Source: Pithys albifrons albifrons | Lineage: Eukaryota > Chordata > Aves > Passeriformes > Thamnophilidae | Length of the DNA: 64,000 nucleotides | Assembly: GCF_047495875.1 (NCBI RefSeq) | Contig: NC_092473.1 | Location: 12,987,733 to 13,051,732 of the forward strand | Reading direction: 5' to 3' | Translations under genes and position numbers: made by a program | Shown: in pieces, positions 39,438 through 51,650 of the stretch | Position numbering within the stretch: the stretch's first letter is position 1 | Layout of the letters: each line of letters starts with the position of its first letter | Notes under the pieces: generated by a model | The model's input: the letters and a program-made list of their open reading frames with translations, nothing else | The model's database searches: none | Told to the model about the DNA's origin: nothing

Positions 39438-42400
39438 CCTTGAAGTCAGAAGTTTAAGTGGACCTGATAAAAAGTCATGGGATTTGGTTCTGGATCCTCC
39501 TGCTCTGAGATGGTGGGAGCACTGGAATTTGCCATGCAAAGATAATTTTCCACAGGATTCATTGCAATGCTGGGCAAAGTTGTACAGCTACAAAGGAACA
39601 AAAGGGATCTGGCATGGTGGGGAAATCTTCACAAAGGTTCCCCCTGAGAGACTGAAGGGTGTACAGGTTTTGTTTGTCCTGTTTGTCCACACCTGCTTCT
39701 GGTTTCCTCCTGTAGAACCTTTTCATAGAATCACAGAATATGCTGAGTCAGAAGGAACCCACAAGGATCATCCAGAAACTGTGAGACAGATTTTGGAATC
39801 TCTGAGACAAAATCCATCCCACTGAACAGAGAGAGTTCAGTGTTAGAAGTTCCCAAAATCTTTATGGGAAACAGTTGCTGGGTTAGAGCTCCAAAGTGGT
39901 GCTGGAAAGGGCTCAGCTGAGCTGAGTTGAGTCCATCAGACTCTTCCTTATCTCCTCTGCTGCCACTTGCTCAGCCACAGTTCAGAGTGGTGTGGAGGAT
40001 CCAAGAGCTCAGAGGGCTTGGACTGGCTGCAGGAGAACGGGAGAGCTGCTTGGAGAGAGGATTGAAGGCAGAATGGAAGCTTTTCCAGACAGTTTAATGG
40101 CTGGAAGTAGCAGAGGAGGGTGGTGGGGCTGTGAGGTCAGCTCTAGAAACGTCCAACTGCTTTCTGTGAGGAAAAGAGAACTGTATTTCTTGGGAAAATG
40201 CTTTGTATTGATGTTGTTCTTGGCACAGAGATTACCAGCAAACATTACTTTGATACATCCCTGAGGCAGCAGAGATGGCACTTCTGAGCCACAATAGGAA
40301 TGTAGAAAAAAAGTTCTATTACTAAAATGTTGGATTTTGGTGGAGAGTTTTTCCCTTCTGTCTTCAGTGCTCTTGGAGTGAGGAATTTCTATAAATTGAG
40401 ACAGTCCCTCTGCTGCTTTAGGAGAGAAAACAGCAAGATTGTGTTAGTGGTGCTGCCTCTGCTCTTGTGAGGGAACTCACTCTCTCTTCTCCAGGACTCT
40501 GTTCAGCTGTCACTCTGCAGAGAAGAGTAAAGAAAGAGGCAGGAAAAATACACTTTACATTCAGGACCTTTTGGGTGAAGCCATCCAAACTGAGCAGGCT
40601 GAAGTTACCTCTAGAGCTGCATGATTAGGTCTTAAAGCTTGATCCTGCAATGCCAACAAACCCCACCTTCATGTAGACACTGCTGGCTCATTTGAGGCAC
40701 CAGGGAACAGAATTTAAAGTATCTACTTCAAAAACTCAGGCTGTTGAATGAGCTGAAGGAGGAGCTTGTGCTTCAGTTGACAGAGGGATCAATCAAGAGG
40801 CAGCTCTGACACATCTCCTGAGATTGTCTGTGTGTTTTAGGGGGCTGTGTGCCCTCTCTCCTGCTCATTCTCATACACAGGCACTCAATTAGACACGAGC
40901 TGTGCCATGACTCCCAGCAGTCTCCCTGCCTTTGCAGAGCATGTTGGGCTGAGGTGTGGGCTTGTATGGACTGAGTAACTGTGAGCCTGTGTGTGTGTGG
41001 AAGGTAAATCTGAATTTTAGCTTTAAGGAAAGTTACAGTCCCTGGGTATCTGCTCACCTTCTCTTCTGGGCTGCATTTTAACCACTTGAACAATGTGCTT
41101 TTGCTACCTCAAAACAAGGCTACTGTGTGAATTTATTTCTGTGCTTTGCATAAAGATTCTTGCAAGAAATGAGACTTTATCTTAAGCAGTACAAACCTGC
41201 AAGAAGCTGTCTCTGTTCCTTCATTATTAATAGGTTAACAGGATTTGTTGCATGTGGTCATTTCTCTGGTTGTTTTGCCTGATTCAGGAGGGGCTGCAAT
41301 ATTACCAAATAGGTGTTTTATCTCTTAGCTACTGGATAAAGAATGTAGGGAAGCAAACAGGATGTTTACCTCCCTGTCCAGCATGACTCTCTTGTTCCAT
41401 AGCTCCAGTTTGTTAGTTCTATTTTCAAGATCTCATTCTGAAGTCTGTGCAGTGCTATTATTGCCCTCATTGCTCTGGCTCTCATAAAACACTATTTTGT
41501 CCTTTTTTTTCCTACCATATTTTCATCTTAGGAGATAAGAGGTTAATTTTCCCATTTCCCTCAGCAAAGTAGCCTGCAGTGTTTATTTGAACATTGTTTC
41601 TCTTTTCCATCTTATGAGTTCAGGATTAAAAACTTGGAAGTTAAAAACCCAGACGTCTGTCTAATTAAAGGAACTGGCTGTCGGGGCTGGATTTTTCTTT
41701 CTCATTAGCATTCTGTTCGTTCTGTTTTCTTTCCCTATCTCCCTGTTCCCTACACACTCAGCTTGTAATAAAAGTTGGTTCTTGAATGTAAAGAGCGTGT
41801 TAATGCACCTGGGAAAAACATGTACAGGAAGGAATTGCATTTGTTTCTATCTAACCTGGGTAAGATAGAACGGAATGTTCCAGTGTTTATCTTTACAGTA
41901 ATAATCAAAGCGTCCCTTCAATGCTCGTAAGGATTATTTAAGAAGAAAATTAAGTAAATGTATTTATTTGGTTGATTTCAACAGGAAAAACAATCTCCTA
42001 TTTTAAGTTTATACCCCTGCAGCCAAGTGATAAGGGCATTTTAATGTTTTCCTGCATCTATCTTTCCATTTTTTCTGTGTTGCAGGATTAGGGGCTGGCT
42101 GATGCTGCCGTAGCACAAATGTGAGCCAGCAGAGATCCTCATTACAGGGCCAAGTGGCTAAAAAGAGTCAGTAACTGAAGGTGATGGAACTGCTGTGCCT
42201 CCTGCCCATTAACTCAGTAACAGCTCCTCTCCTCCAGCTGAGTGGAATGGCAGGGAGCAGAGTTTTGCTGCGTTGCAGGAGCAAATCCCTAAAACCTCTG
42301 CAGCAGAACTGTCTGTAAGTGAGCAGATAAATACATGGAGACAGATTTCAGCAAAGACTTTGTGGGCCTCTGAGGTTTTCTGTTCTGGTCTAACTATTAT

Positions 42401-44937
42401 GGAGAAGTATTTGACTCAGCAAGATGCTGAGCATTCTGTTCCCCAGCCCAGGAGCACAGGCTGGGCTGGCATTGCCCTGCCAGGCTCTGTGGGTTCTTCT
42501 GCACTTCACCCAGCTCGGTGCTTCTGCACTGAGAATAAAAATGCTCTGCTAAGCATATTGTGGCCATAAAATCCAAGAAACAAAACCACAGCTACTGCCA
42601 CTTCAGTTTCCTTGGCTTGCTGGGTGGGCACAGTGTTTATGGATCAGGCAGCAGATGCAAACAGGGCAGTCCCTGGGATGCCACTCTCTGTGGCTCTGCA
42701 TCAGTGTGTGCTGCTTGGAGCTTCAGGGCTGGCAAGGGAGGGAGTCCAAGTTCCTTGTCTTCTATTTTACCTCTGGGACTATTTCTAAAGTAGAAGTTGC
42801 TGTCATTCTACCAGAGGAATGGCCAGATTTAGTGCATAAGCTTTGGCCTTCTGACTTCCTTAAGCTTTACAACCTGGAGTCCTGAATATGTGTCATTGCT
42901 CTACTGCAAGGAAATTTGTGTCTTTAGACTCAGAAGTCAAATAAGCAGTAATTCATGCAAACACATCCGAGGATTGATTTCAAGTAATTTAAAAATAAGT
43001 GGAGTTGTTAGGGTACCAATATTCTCAGGTTTGGCAGCACCATCCAAGTTGAAAGAAAAGAAATCTGCGTGGTCTGCTGCTACTTAATCCTGTGTTATTC
43101 ACACTTGAGTTGGCCACTGAAATGTTCTTGCTGAGATATGGAGACCAGGGATGCAACAGGGATTGAGGTACAGCCCAAATGGATCCCAAAGCCTGTCTTC
43201 AGGACACTTTATGTTAAAAGATGCCAATGTTCACACTGAGGTTTCATAGCTTTTACTATAGGTAGTATTACTTTGCCTGGCATCATCCAATGGTCAGGTC
43301 CAGATATAATCACATTTATCTTCTCACTCTCTCACATAAAACTTTCTGTAACTTTGCTTTCCACCTTTTAGAATTCCATAGCTTTGCACATCACAGCTTT
43401 CTGTACATTTGGCCCATTAACTGGAGAGAGATATTCCTCCTTTTGTTTCTGAAAAATTTCCCCTTGTATTCTTTTTGATGAGTAACATACAAGTAGCTTA
43501 ATAGATGAAGTGCTGTTGATAGAACAGTATTTTCCAGTAGTTTGCTGTGCTGTGTTTCACACACTATTGACAGGAAGTCATGTTTGGGCAGAAACCATAA
43601 CAGAAAATGCTACTGGGATGTTACACAGGGTTTTTTTTTTCATTCCAAAGTTTCCAGTGCTTGGCTTCATGTTTGTTCAACTTATGGCTGAATGCACCCA
43701 ACCTGGCTTTGCCTTTGTGTCACTGCATGGCCTGTTTGTAATAGAAATAAGGAGTTATTTGCTTCCTTTTAAATTTCTGCTTAAGTTCTGCCTATTTGGG
43801 TTTTTTAACTGGTGGCTTTTATATTTTACTGTCACTAACCTGAAGAGCTTTGAAATGTTTGCATGAAGGGCATTGAGAAAAAAAAATCTGAGATAATTGA
43901 CTTGAACTTTTGTTTGCTGAATCATTGTCAATAATAGCCAGGATTTTATGGAGCCTGAGGTAGGTGTGTTTGTTGCTGAGTGCATCTGTCCTCAGTGGAG
44001 GGGATTCCGCTGAAGGAAGCAGTGCCATTCCATGGGGTACTGGAAGTGGGTGTTTGGAAAGCAATGCCCACTGTGTTCAGCTCAGGTGATGTTAAACAGT
44101 TGAAAAGCAGTTGCTTTGCCTGAAGTTGTAACAAAATGCCTGATCATCCAAGTGAAATGGAAAGGGAAGTAAAGAGTATTAAGATTCAGCACTAACATAA
44201 TCCCCTACATCTTTTGAGTGCCAGGGGTGTTAACCATTTAAGCCTCCAGATAAGTTTTTCTGCATAAAAGTTAATATATACATGTATTATCCTTTTTTCT
44301 CTCTTGGCAAAAGATACAGAGTGAAAGGCTGAATAACTTAGCCAGGGCTATACAGCCCTGGCACAGCCTGGAGGTGCCCAGCCCCTGGGCCTGTGCCCAG
44401 AGTGTGCTGCACAGCAACAGTCTGTGTCAGAAAGGGGTGTGAGCTGGATGTGGACAGCAAAGCCAAGACACTGTGTAATAACCCTGCATGATGAATCTGC
44501 AGCAGGAACACAAATGCTGGTCTGGGCAAACTGCAGTGCTGGACAGAGATAGTGTTTACTGTTGTATCGATCCACACCACTAAATCTTTAATTATCTTTC
44601 ATAGTAAAACTGGGCTAAATAAATTGCTCCATTGCTGCCCAGTGCTGCTGCTCTTTGGCAGCAGCAGAGGTTGATGCAGGGGTCACTGGCCATTTCTTAC
44701 CATATCCATGCTCTTTGTTTAAAGATTGGGTACTATTAAAAGGAGAAGTAATAGATCTAAAAACTAGGCTGGCAGTTCTGAGGTGTAAGATTCCCTACTA
44801 CAAGTATAGAATAAGTTCTGGCTGTACAGATTTCCTATCCCTTGAAACTCTCCCCTTTATTATCACCTGAAGGAGCTCAGTGGATGGTTTGGTGCTGTTC
44901 TTCTTGCTTGTAGAGCTCCTGAGCTACATTTGGATAC
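39438..44937. other. mostly unique intronic sequence
   Basis: Apart from a CR1/SINE tail at 39724-39774, no repeat or exon is recognised. The stretch 41640-41940 retains several CpGs in an otherwise CpG-poor setting and is discussed as a candidate conserved element. Confidence 0.5.
39724..39774 (-). mobile_element. CR1-X/SINE-type 3'-tail fragment, antisense
   Basis: CATAGAATCACAGAATATGC followed by TGAGTCAGAAGGAACCCACA and AGGATCATCCAG matches the tail shared by the SINEs in this window and the CR1 subfamily they borrow it from. No tRNA-like head follows, so it is a short CR1 insertion or a SINE truncated at its 5' end. Confidence 0.8.
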
Positions 44938-45083
44938 AATCACAGACTCCCAGACTACTCTGAGTTGGAAGGGACCCACAAGGATCAGCGAGTCCAACTC
45001 TTAAGTCAATGGTCCATACAGGGGATTGAACCCATGACCTTGGCATTATTACAACCAAGTTTTAACCAACTGAGCTGATCTCA
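44938..45083 (-). mobile_element. tRNA-Ile-derived SINE with CR1-like tail (TguSINE1 type), antisense
   Basis: The reverse complement has the A-box region CAGCTCAGTTGGTTAAAACT, the anticodon-arm stretch TTGTAATAATGCCAAGGTCA, the B box GGGTTCAATCCCC, and the tail TCCTTGTGGGTCCCTTCCAA. It is similar along its whole length to the copy at 29191-29333, differing at a modest number of positions, so both derive from one subfamily. It is not a working tRNA gene. Confidence 0.9.
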
Positions 45084-48000
45084 GGGTATATTGTGCTGTT
45101 TGTAACGTGGAGGGAGATTTTTCTGGCATTAGAAAATACCCCAAGCCTTTGGCTCCTGTGATAATGAGCAGCTGTTGCAGGTGATGGTCCCTTGAGCTCT
45201 TCCACCTGTGTGTGGCTGTTCCATCCTCACCTGCCATGGATTGATGGTTCCAGCCAGAGCGTTGCTGTCGCTGCTCCCTGGGCTCCCTGGACTAGTTGAA
45301 CTCTTCTCAGGTGCACATGTTTAGCTGCTGAAGGACTTGTTTCAGCTGAGGAAACCGAGCAAATATGTTAGAAAGAGATTTGGGTTGGCCTGTTTGGGAT
45401 TTGCAATTCAATTCCCAAACTGTGTGGGTATTTCAGTTGCTGTGATAGAGGGTTTTGAGTGCCTGAGTCGAGGTGTGTTCATACCTGGCTGTGCCAAAGC
45501 TTGTTCTCAGCCACACCTCTGTGAGGATGGAGATGCTTTCGAATGAGGTAAGTGTGAAATCAGAATAAAATGGCAGAGACGGCGCTGGGTCGGATCCAGG
45601 AACGCAGGGAAGCAGAGACTGGGAGCATTTAAGTAGGCACAGTCGTGGCATGTCTAAATATATCTGTTAAAGACGCTGTTAAGAGGCTGAAGTTTCCTTT
45701 GTCATTGTTGTATGATCAATTATCCCTTCAGGGCATCGCCCTGTGACAGGGCTGAGCTGCTGCTAATTTGTTTTATAGTTAGTGCAGCTCAGCCCTGGCT
45801 TATGTACTGCAGAATAAAAACAAATGTATCCCAGGGAAGGAGCGGGATGAATATACAATATTCACCAGGAAACTCTTCAGTCCTTGACTGCAAAGCACTG
45901 TACCACATACCATTATGCTGACATGTTTTATCAGAAATGAAGATATAATTTAATAACACGAGTTTTCCTTTCACAGTGAAGGAAAGGGGAACAAATCAGT
46001 GTTTAAAAAAACCCACAGCACCTTGAATAATCAATTCAGGAGAACTATCATAAAGTGAGGCAATATTCATGTCTGTCTCTGAAAATTGAACTATAAAATC
46101 CCAAATGATTACAAATAGTCTTTGTGCTTGCTGTCAGTGCAGTCAGCCAGCTGTGTAGATCAACAACCTATGGTACTTTTTAACTGCAATGTTTTGTTTA
46201 AATAACCCATTTATATTAAAAAATTTCCACTGTTGTTCTTCCCTGTGGCTGCCAGCAATGGCCATAGCAATAGCTGGGGACAGCACAAGTGGAGCTCAGT
46301 GTGTTGATTACACCACAAACTGGAGAGGAAAGAAAAATAGATGCTCTGCTTACAAATATCTTGAATGGTCTAAGAGTTTTATAAGGAGATGAGACTGGAG
46401 AAAATGGACTTACTTTATCCTGAGTCTTTAGTTTCTGTTACTGCCTGAGATGTGTATTTTGTGTTGGAAGTCTGGATTTTATTCCTCATTTGAGAAGTGC
46501 TGTCGCTGCCATTGCACATCCAGGCACACCTTGGTGTGGTTCAGCAAGATAACACCCAGCAGAGGGGATTTAAGGACACACAAGTTCTTACGTCAGCTGC
46601 ACTCACTCTTGTTGCTTAAAATGTAAGAATAACAAAAAAAAACCCAAAAAAACAAAGGAGCAAACCTTTGTGATAATAATTAAGCTTCATTAAGTAAAAA
46701 TTCAACCTGTTGAAAACCTGGGGAGAGAAAAAGAAGGTTTTAAGGTAAGTAGTGCACTTAGGAATGTTATTCCTTAGTTTATGGCTGTGATTTCTCAGCT
46801 CTGGATTGGCAGCATTGTCTCTCCCTGCAAACAGCTCTCTCATGATCAATTATATAGTGATTATCTTGGGGGTTGTTCTGTGGATTTCTCAATCTCTAGA
46901 CAAGTAATTGCTTGATATGGGCATGATTTAAAAATACACATTTGGGATAATTTATCTGAGTATCTTTTCTGGGAGCCTCTGTCTCCAAAGACTTAAAATC
47001 AGCTTTCTGAGGGCAAACTGCTAAAATTTTTATAACAAGACTCAATATTTGGTGATTCTACTTAAATCTGAGATACTTCTCTGTAACAGTCCTGTACATA
47101 TATGAAGACACTTGTGGGGAATTTTTTGGTTTGAGTGTTCTGCTGCATGTCCCATTTTCTAGATGACTCTTTGGCTTGGACAGTTGGGAGAGGAGGGGAG
47201 TGGATGGTTGTGATACAGTTGTCATGTTTTTTGATTCTTCTGGACTAACCCACACTTTTAAATCTGATAACCAAAACTGAGTGGAGGCCACACTGGGTGA
47301 GAAAATGGGTTATTTCTCAGATTTTCCAATGATAGTGCTGTTTGCTCTTCCCCTTGTGAGGTGCTTTGCTTGTTGGGCAGTCACTTATTCCTTCTCAAAT
47401 ACAACGTTTTCAGCTTGTTCACTGAACTGCAAAGAGTCTTGTGGAGAGGGTTGAGCAGGTCTCCTGCATTTGGAATTCTGATTCTGTCTTCCAGAGTCTT
47501 TGGGACTTTATTAGCAGATTTAGGAAGTGAAATCTATATTCAGTCAACAAACACCACCAAAAATAGTAAGCTGTGCCAGGCCAAAGCCAGCCCCCGTGGG
47601 TTTGCACCTGACTCTGCTTTCCAGTCAGGTAGAGGATCACTGATCATTTGTCAAGTGCTGTTTTCCATCCACTTCCACTCCAGCTTTACACAGAACACAT
47701 TTTGTGTAATATGTTCATGAACAAGCATAGGGAATAATGTCTACAGCTCTCCTGAGCCAAGGCCTTGCAAGCCCAAAAGTAGTGCTGGAGAACAGGGAGG
47801 CCAAGCATAAAGCGTGGAAATGCTGCTCCTTCTCTTGTTTCCTCCTGGAAATGGATCTGCTAAACCTGCCAGTAGCTGGTTGTCCTTCATTTCAGGATAG
47901 TGTTCATTCTGCCTGGCCATTAGGACTGTCCTGGTTATTCCCGTGGAACCTTGGGATGCTTCCATGGCTACAAATGCAGCTGGAGAAGCTAAAAGAGGCA

Positions 48001-48918
48001 GAGAAGTGTGAACTACCCTGCTTGTAAACTCACTGCATTAGTTTGTGTAGTTGTACTTAATATTCAGTGCCTGGTTAAGTATAAAGTTTTTATTACTAGG
48101 TGGTTGATTTGCAGTAACAATACACCTGGAACCTGAAGAAAATTCTGTGAAACTCCAAAGGGGAAATCCAGTGGGGAGTCCCTCAGGAGCTATTTTGGTA
48201 TTGCTCCATAATCTCTCCCTTTTCTGTTAACATCACAGTTACTGAGTGTTGTCCGAGTCACGGGGAGAGATCAGGACTTGGTGTGTAGTGTGGACACAAG
48301 TTTGTGGAAGGGGAACTGAGGCTCTGCAGTAAAAAATACCTTGTGTGGAGGGATTGATAATCGTATTAGCTGGAGGTAATATTGGAAAAGAGGCTTTCTG
48401 TAGGTCTTTGTACTAAAATATTGCACTCGGGCTCAGGAACAGATGGCAGCCTTCTGTGAGGAAGCCTAATCAGGTTACTCTGATTTTCATTTTCTGTTTT
48501 TATAACCCAGTATTATCTGTTTTTCATGTAATCTGGTAGACTAATAACATAACAAATATTTAACTTCTGGGAATTATCCACTTGTAGAGTAGATTTTGGT
48601 ATTTTCACATTAAAAACATCATCAACGGAAATCCACCTATTTTAAGATACTGAAGGGTTTATTTGCAGCATTTAATAAATGCTGCAGTTTTCACTGTGGG
48701 GGGAAAAAAATTAACTCCAAAGCCTTTGTTTTAAAGATCATAATAATGATATTCCCTTTGGAAAATTCTCTTGATTTTCAGAGACCTGATCCACATTCAA
48801 TTGATTTTTAACAAAAAAAATCCCATCAGGTTCAGATCAAACTTAAAGATTATTTGCACCTGAGTTTTATCATATTTGGACAACTTGGAAAGAAGCAATT
48901 AAAAATCCCTGAGTGTAT
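45084..48918. other. unique intronic sequence
   Basis: No repeat family recognised. A strong donor-like GAG|GTAAGT sits at 45545-45553 near a small CpG-containing patch (45577-45605). The poly-A-rich stretch at 46630-46655 is not attached to a recognisable element. Confidence 0.5.
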
Positions 48919-49014
48919 GGAATCAGAGAATGGTTTGGTTTGGAGGGGACCTTAGAGGTGTTCCAGTTCCACCCCTTGTGCTGTGGGCTCCTTCCACTGG
49001 ATCAGGTATCCAGT
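48919..49014 (-). mobile_element. CR1 LINE 3'-tail fragment, antisense, abutting a second CR1
   Basis: GGAATCAGAGAATGGTTTGG, GGAGGGGACCTTAGAGGTG and GGCTCCTTCCACTGGATCAG are reversed CR1 tail landmarks. It is more diverged than the neighbouring copy, whose 3' end begins immediately to its right. Either the younger copy inserted into this one, with the remainder of the older one not recognisable beyond 49436, or two insertions landed side by side. Confidence 0.85.
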
Positions 49015-49436
49015 AGAATCATAGAATGGAGTGGGTTAAAAAAGACCTCTGAGGTCATCAAGTCCAACCCTTGGTCCAACTCCAGTCCCTTTACCAGATC
49101 ATGGCACTCAGTGCCACGGCCAAGCTCAGTTGAAAAACCTCCAGGGATGGGGAATCCACCCCCTCTCTGGGCAGCCCATTCCAATGCCTGAGCAGTCTCT
49201 CTGCAAAGTATTTTTTTCTGATCTCCAACTTCAATTTCCCCTGGCAGAGCTTGAGCCCGTCGTGCCCCCTTGTCCTATTGCTGAGTGCCTGGGAGAAGAG
49301 ATCAAGCCCCCACCTGGCCAGAACTTCCCTTCAGGCAGTTCCAGACAGTGCTGAGGTCACCTCTGAGCCTCCTCTTCTCCAGGCTAAACACCCCCACTCC
49401 CTCAGCCTCTCCCCACAGGACTTGTGCTCCAGTCCT
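49015..49436 (-). mobile_element. young CR1 LINE 3' fragment, antisense
   Basis: Same subfamily as the copy at 36118-36392 but longer. Beyond the shared part it continues with GAAGAGATCAAGCCCCCACC, GAGGTCACCTCTGAGCCTCC, TCTTCTCCAGGCTAAACACC and CAGCCTCTCCCCACAGGACT. By eye the shared part (about 240 bases) differs from the 36.1-kb copy at roughly a dozen positions. It is 5' truncated and non-coding. Confidence 0.95.
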
Positions 49437-51275
49437 GACTGCAATGAATGGAAGTGATGGAAGCCTCAGGAAGTTCTGTTTCCATGTTCAGATACTGAGA
49501 GGAACGGGTGCTGTAATGCCTTGTCTCCATCTCTGCTGCCTTTCCCACCCATCAGCCCCAGCTTTGCTTAGGCAGCATCTCCTCAGCACAGCCTGTGGTT
49601 TCAGGGGCCCCAATCCCCTTCACTCTGAGGTCAGTCTGGTTTAGTGTCCAGCTCCTTTCGTGGTGAAGGTGACATGGCCATGGTGACACTGCTCACCCTG
49701 TCCCTGCCCCTCCCCTTGAGCTGTGCCCGCTGCTCTTGGTGGATCAGCTGCTGTTCCCCACAGGCTCCTGCTGAGCTCCAGAGAAATCTTAACAATTCTT
49801 CTCTTAAAAAGTGTGCTCTAAAGTGCTCCTTTCCTACACTTAAGGAATCCCCCAGGCTCACTCTGCTTAGTTTGTTTTGCTGCTTGCTCCTGCCTTGAAA
49901 GCGTTAGATGGAGTTAAGTTCGATACTGCTTTAAAAAAAGCAATATTTATATTTTTCATGAATTCCGTGCTGGGTATAAATTACTGACAGGCCCACTCTC
50001 CCTGCTGCAGTCATCCTCCTCAAATATGCTGGGGAAGTGAGCAGCCAGGAATCAGATTTTCCTTGGAACATTAGAACGGAGCTGTCAGAATTTCGGAGTT
50101 ACGGCAGACAATGAAAACAAACAATAAGCCCAGGAGGACACGTTGAGCCAATTTTCGGGTGCTCTGTGCAGCTGTTGTGCAGAAAGTGCTGCAGAGCTGG
50201 GAGGGGCCGGGGCAGGGAGTTTGAGATGGTTTAGAAACATTGGAATTAATGAGTCCTTAAAATGTGACTAATTGATTTTGCTGCTGCACGAGGCTCACGC
50301 GTGATCTCAATAAACCTCCTGGACTCCACACTCCGGGCTGGCTCCAGCCCTGCCTCTGGGTAATGGCACGGAAACATTCCATTGCTCACAGAACTATTAA
50401 GATATCAATAACTCATTTTGGGGTTTTTAATTTAACTTTGACTATGTAATTGATGAACCCGAAGAGTTGTCTTCAGTAGTTGCATTATCTTCTAACTCTT
50501 TTTTCTATACAAATTAGTATCAAACTTTTTGCAGTATTTGGAACGAGTAATTTATAATGTTTAGCCCTTCTGCACTGATTTTTTTGGTTCAAGGATACTT
50601 GTGATCATTAATCTTTATAATACACAAGTTTTTATTGGAGTGCAAGCAAGTTCTAACATTTCTGAGTGAAATGTAAGTAAATTTTAATGAAAAAGGCCCA
50701 CTTCATTTTCAACTATTTTCTTAATAAATACATTTTAATTTCCTTTGATCTTGGATTATTATACAATGAATCTAATGGTTTAAGTGTCAAAATTTCCAGC
50801 CAATTTAATGTAGATGGTAACAGCATCTATCTCAGCAGTATTCAAGGATCATGCTTAAAACTTTTGGCATCAAAGCAGTCTGAAATATATTTCAGTATTT
50901 CCAAAGAATCTTTCTAATGCTGCTTTCTTTAGAACTCAAATAGAAATGAGTGTAAATGTAATTGTCTTTTAATATTCAATTATTAGCACTGCATTGGAAT
51001 TTTATCTTTATTTGTTGTATCAAGTGTCATATTAATTGTATTTTAACTCCCCAATCTGTAAATCTATCATAGTTTCTTTGATTAATTTTCTAAATCAATT
51101 AAACTAGTACCAGCTCATTGAATTAATCAAAAAAGAAAGACAACATACTGTGGGGTTTTTTAGTAGTTTTTATAATAAAAACTGTCAATAAAGATATTGT
51201 AAACAAGGTCTTCAGGTGATGTGTGATGACTGATTTCAGAGCTGAAAATGGAGCTTTATTTTTTGTGTGTTGGGG
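49437..51275. other. unique intronic sequence between CR1 copies, possible conserved patch
   Basis: From about 49960 to 50330 the sequence keeps an unusual number of CpGs and has homeodomain and forkhead-like motifs (CTAATTGATT, AACAAACAATAA). It may be a conserved non-coding element. The rest, to 51275, is AT-rich without features. Confidence 0.45.
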
Positions 51276-51650
51276 TCTGGAGCACAAGTCTGGGGTGACT
51301 CAGCCTGGAGCAAAGGAGGCTCAGAGGGGACCTGCTGGCTCTGCAATCCCTGCCAGGAAAGGGGAGCTGGGGGAGTCGGGCTCTGCTCCAGGGAACAGGG
51401 ACAGGAGGAGAGGGAATGGCCTTAAGTTGTGCCAGGGAAGATTCAGATTCGATATTGGAGAAAACTTCTCCACTGAAAGGGTTGTCCAGCCCTGGCAGAG
51501 CTGCCCAGGGAACTGGTGGGGTCACCAGCTCTGGAGGGCTTTAAAAGCTCTGTAGATGTGGCACTTGGGGACATGGGCTTGGCAGTGTCAGGGGAATGGT
51601 TGGACATGATCTTAAAGATCTTTTCCAACCTAAGTGGTTCTGTGATTCCA
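51276..51650 (+). mobile_element. CR1 LINE 3' fragment, sense (same tail type as the copy at 14163)
   Basis: Landmarks: GGAGCACAAGTCTGGGGTGA, AGGAGGCTCAGAGGGGACCT, GCCTTAAGTTGTGCCAGGGA, CTTCTCCACTGAAAGGGTTG, GATGTGGCACTTGGGGACAT, AAAGATCTTTTCCAACCTAA and a short GTGATTCC octamer end. The 110-aa frames over it are translations of the repeat. It sits 1.4 kb upstream of the exon in the sense direction. Confidence 0.94.

Noticed and set aside
44340..44600. GC-rich stretch resembling a repeat
   Set aside because: It has a local inverted look (CCAGGGCTATACAGCCCTGG) but no CR1 or SINE landmarks; left as unique intron.
49285..49644. 119-aa open frame on the + strand
   Set aside because: Overlaps the antisense CR1 at 49015-49436; repeat translation.
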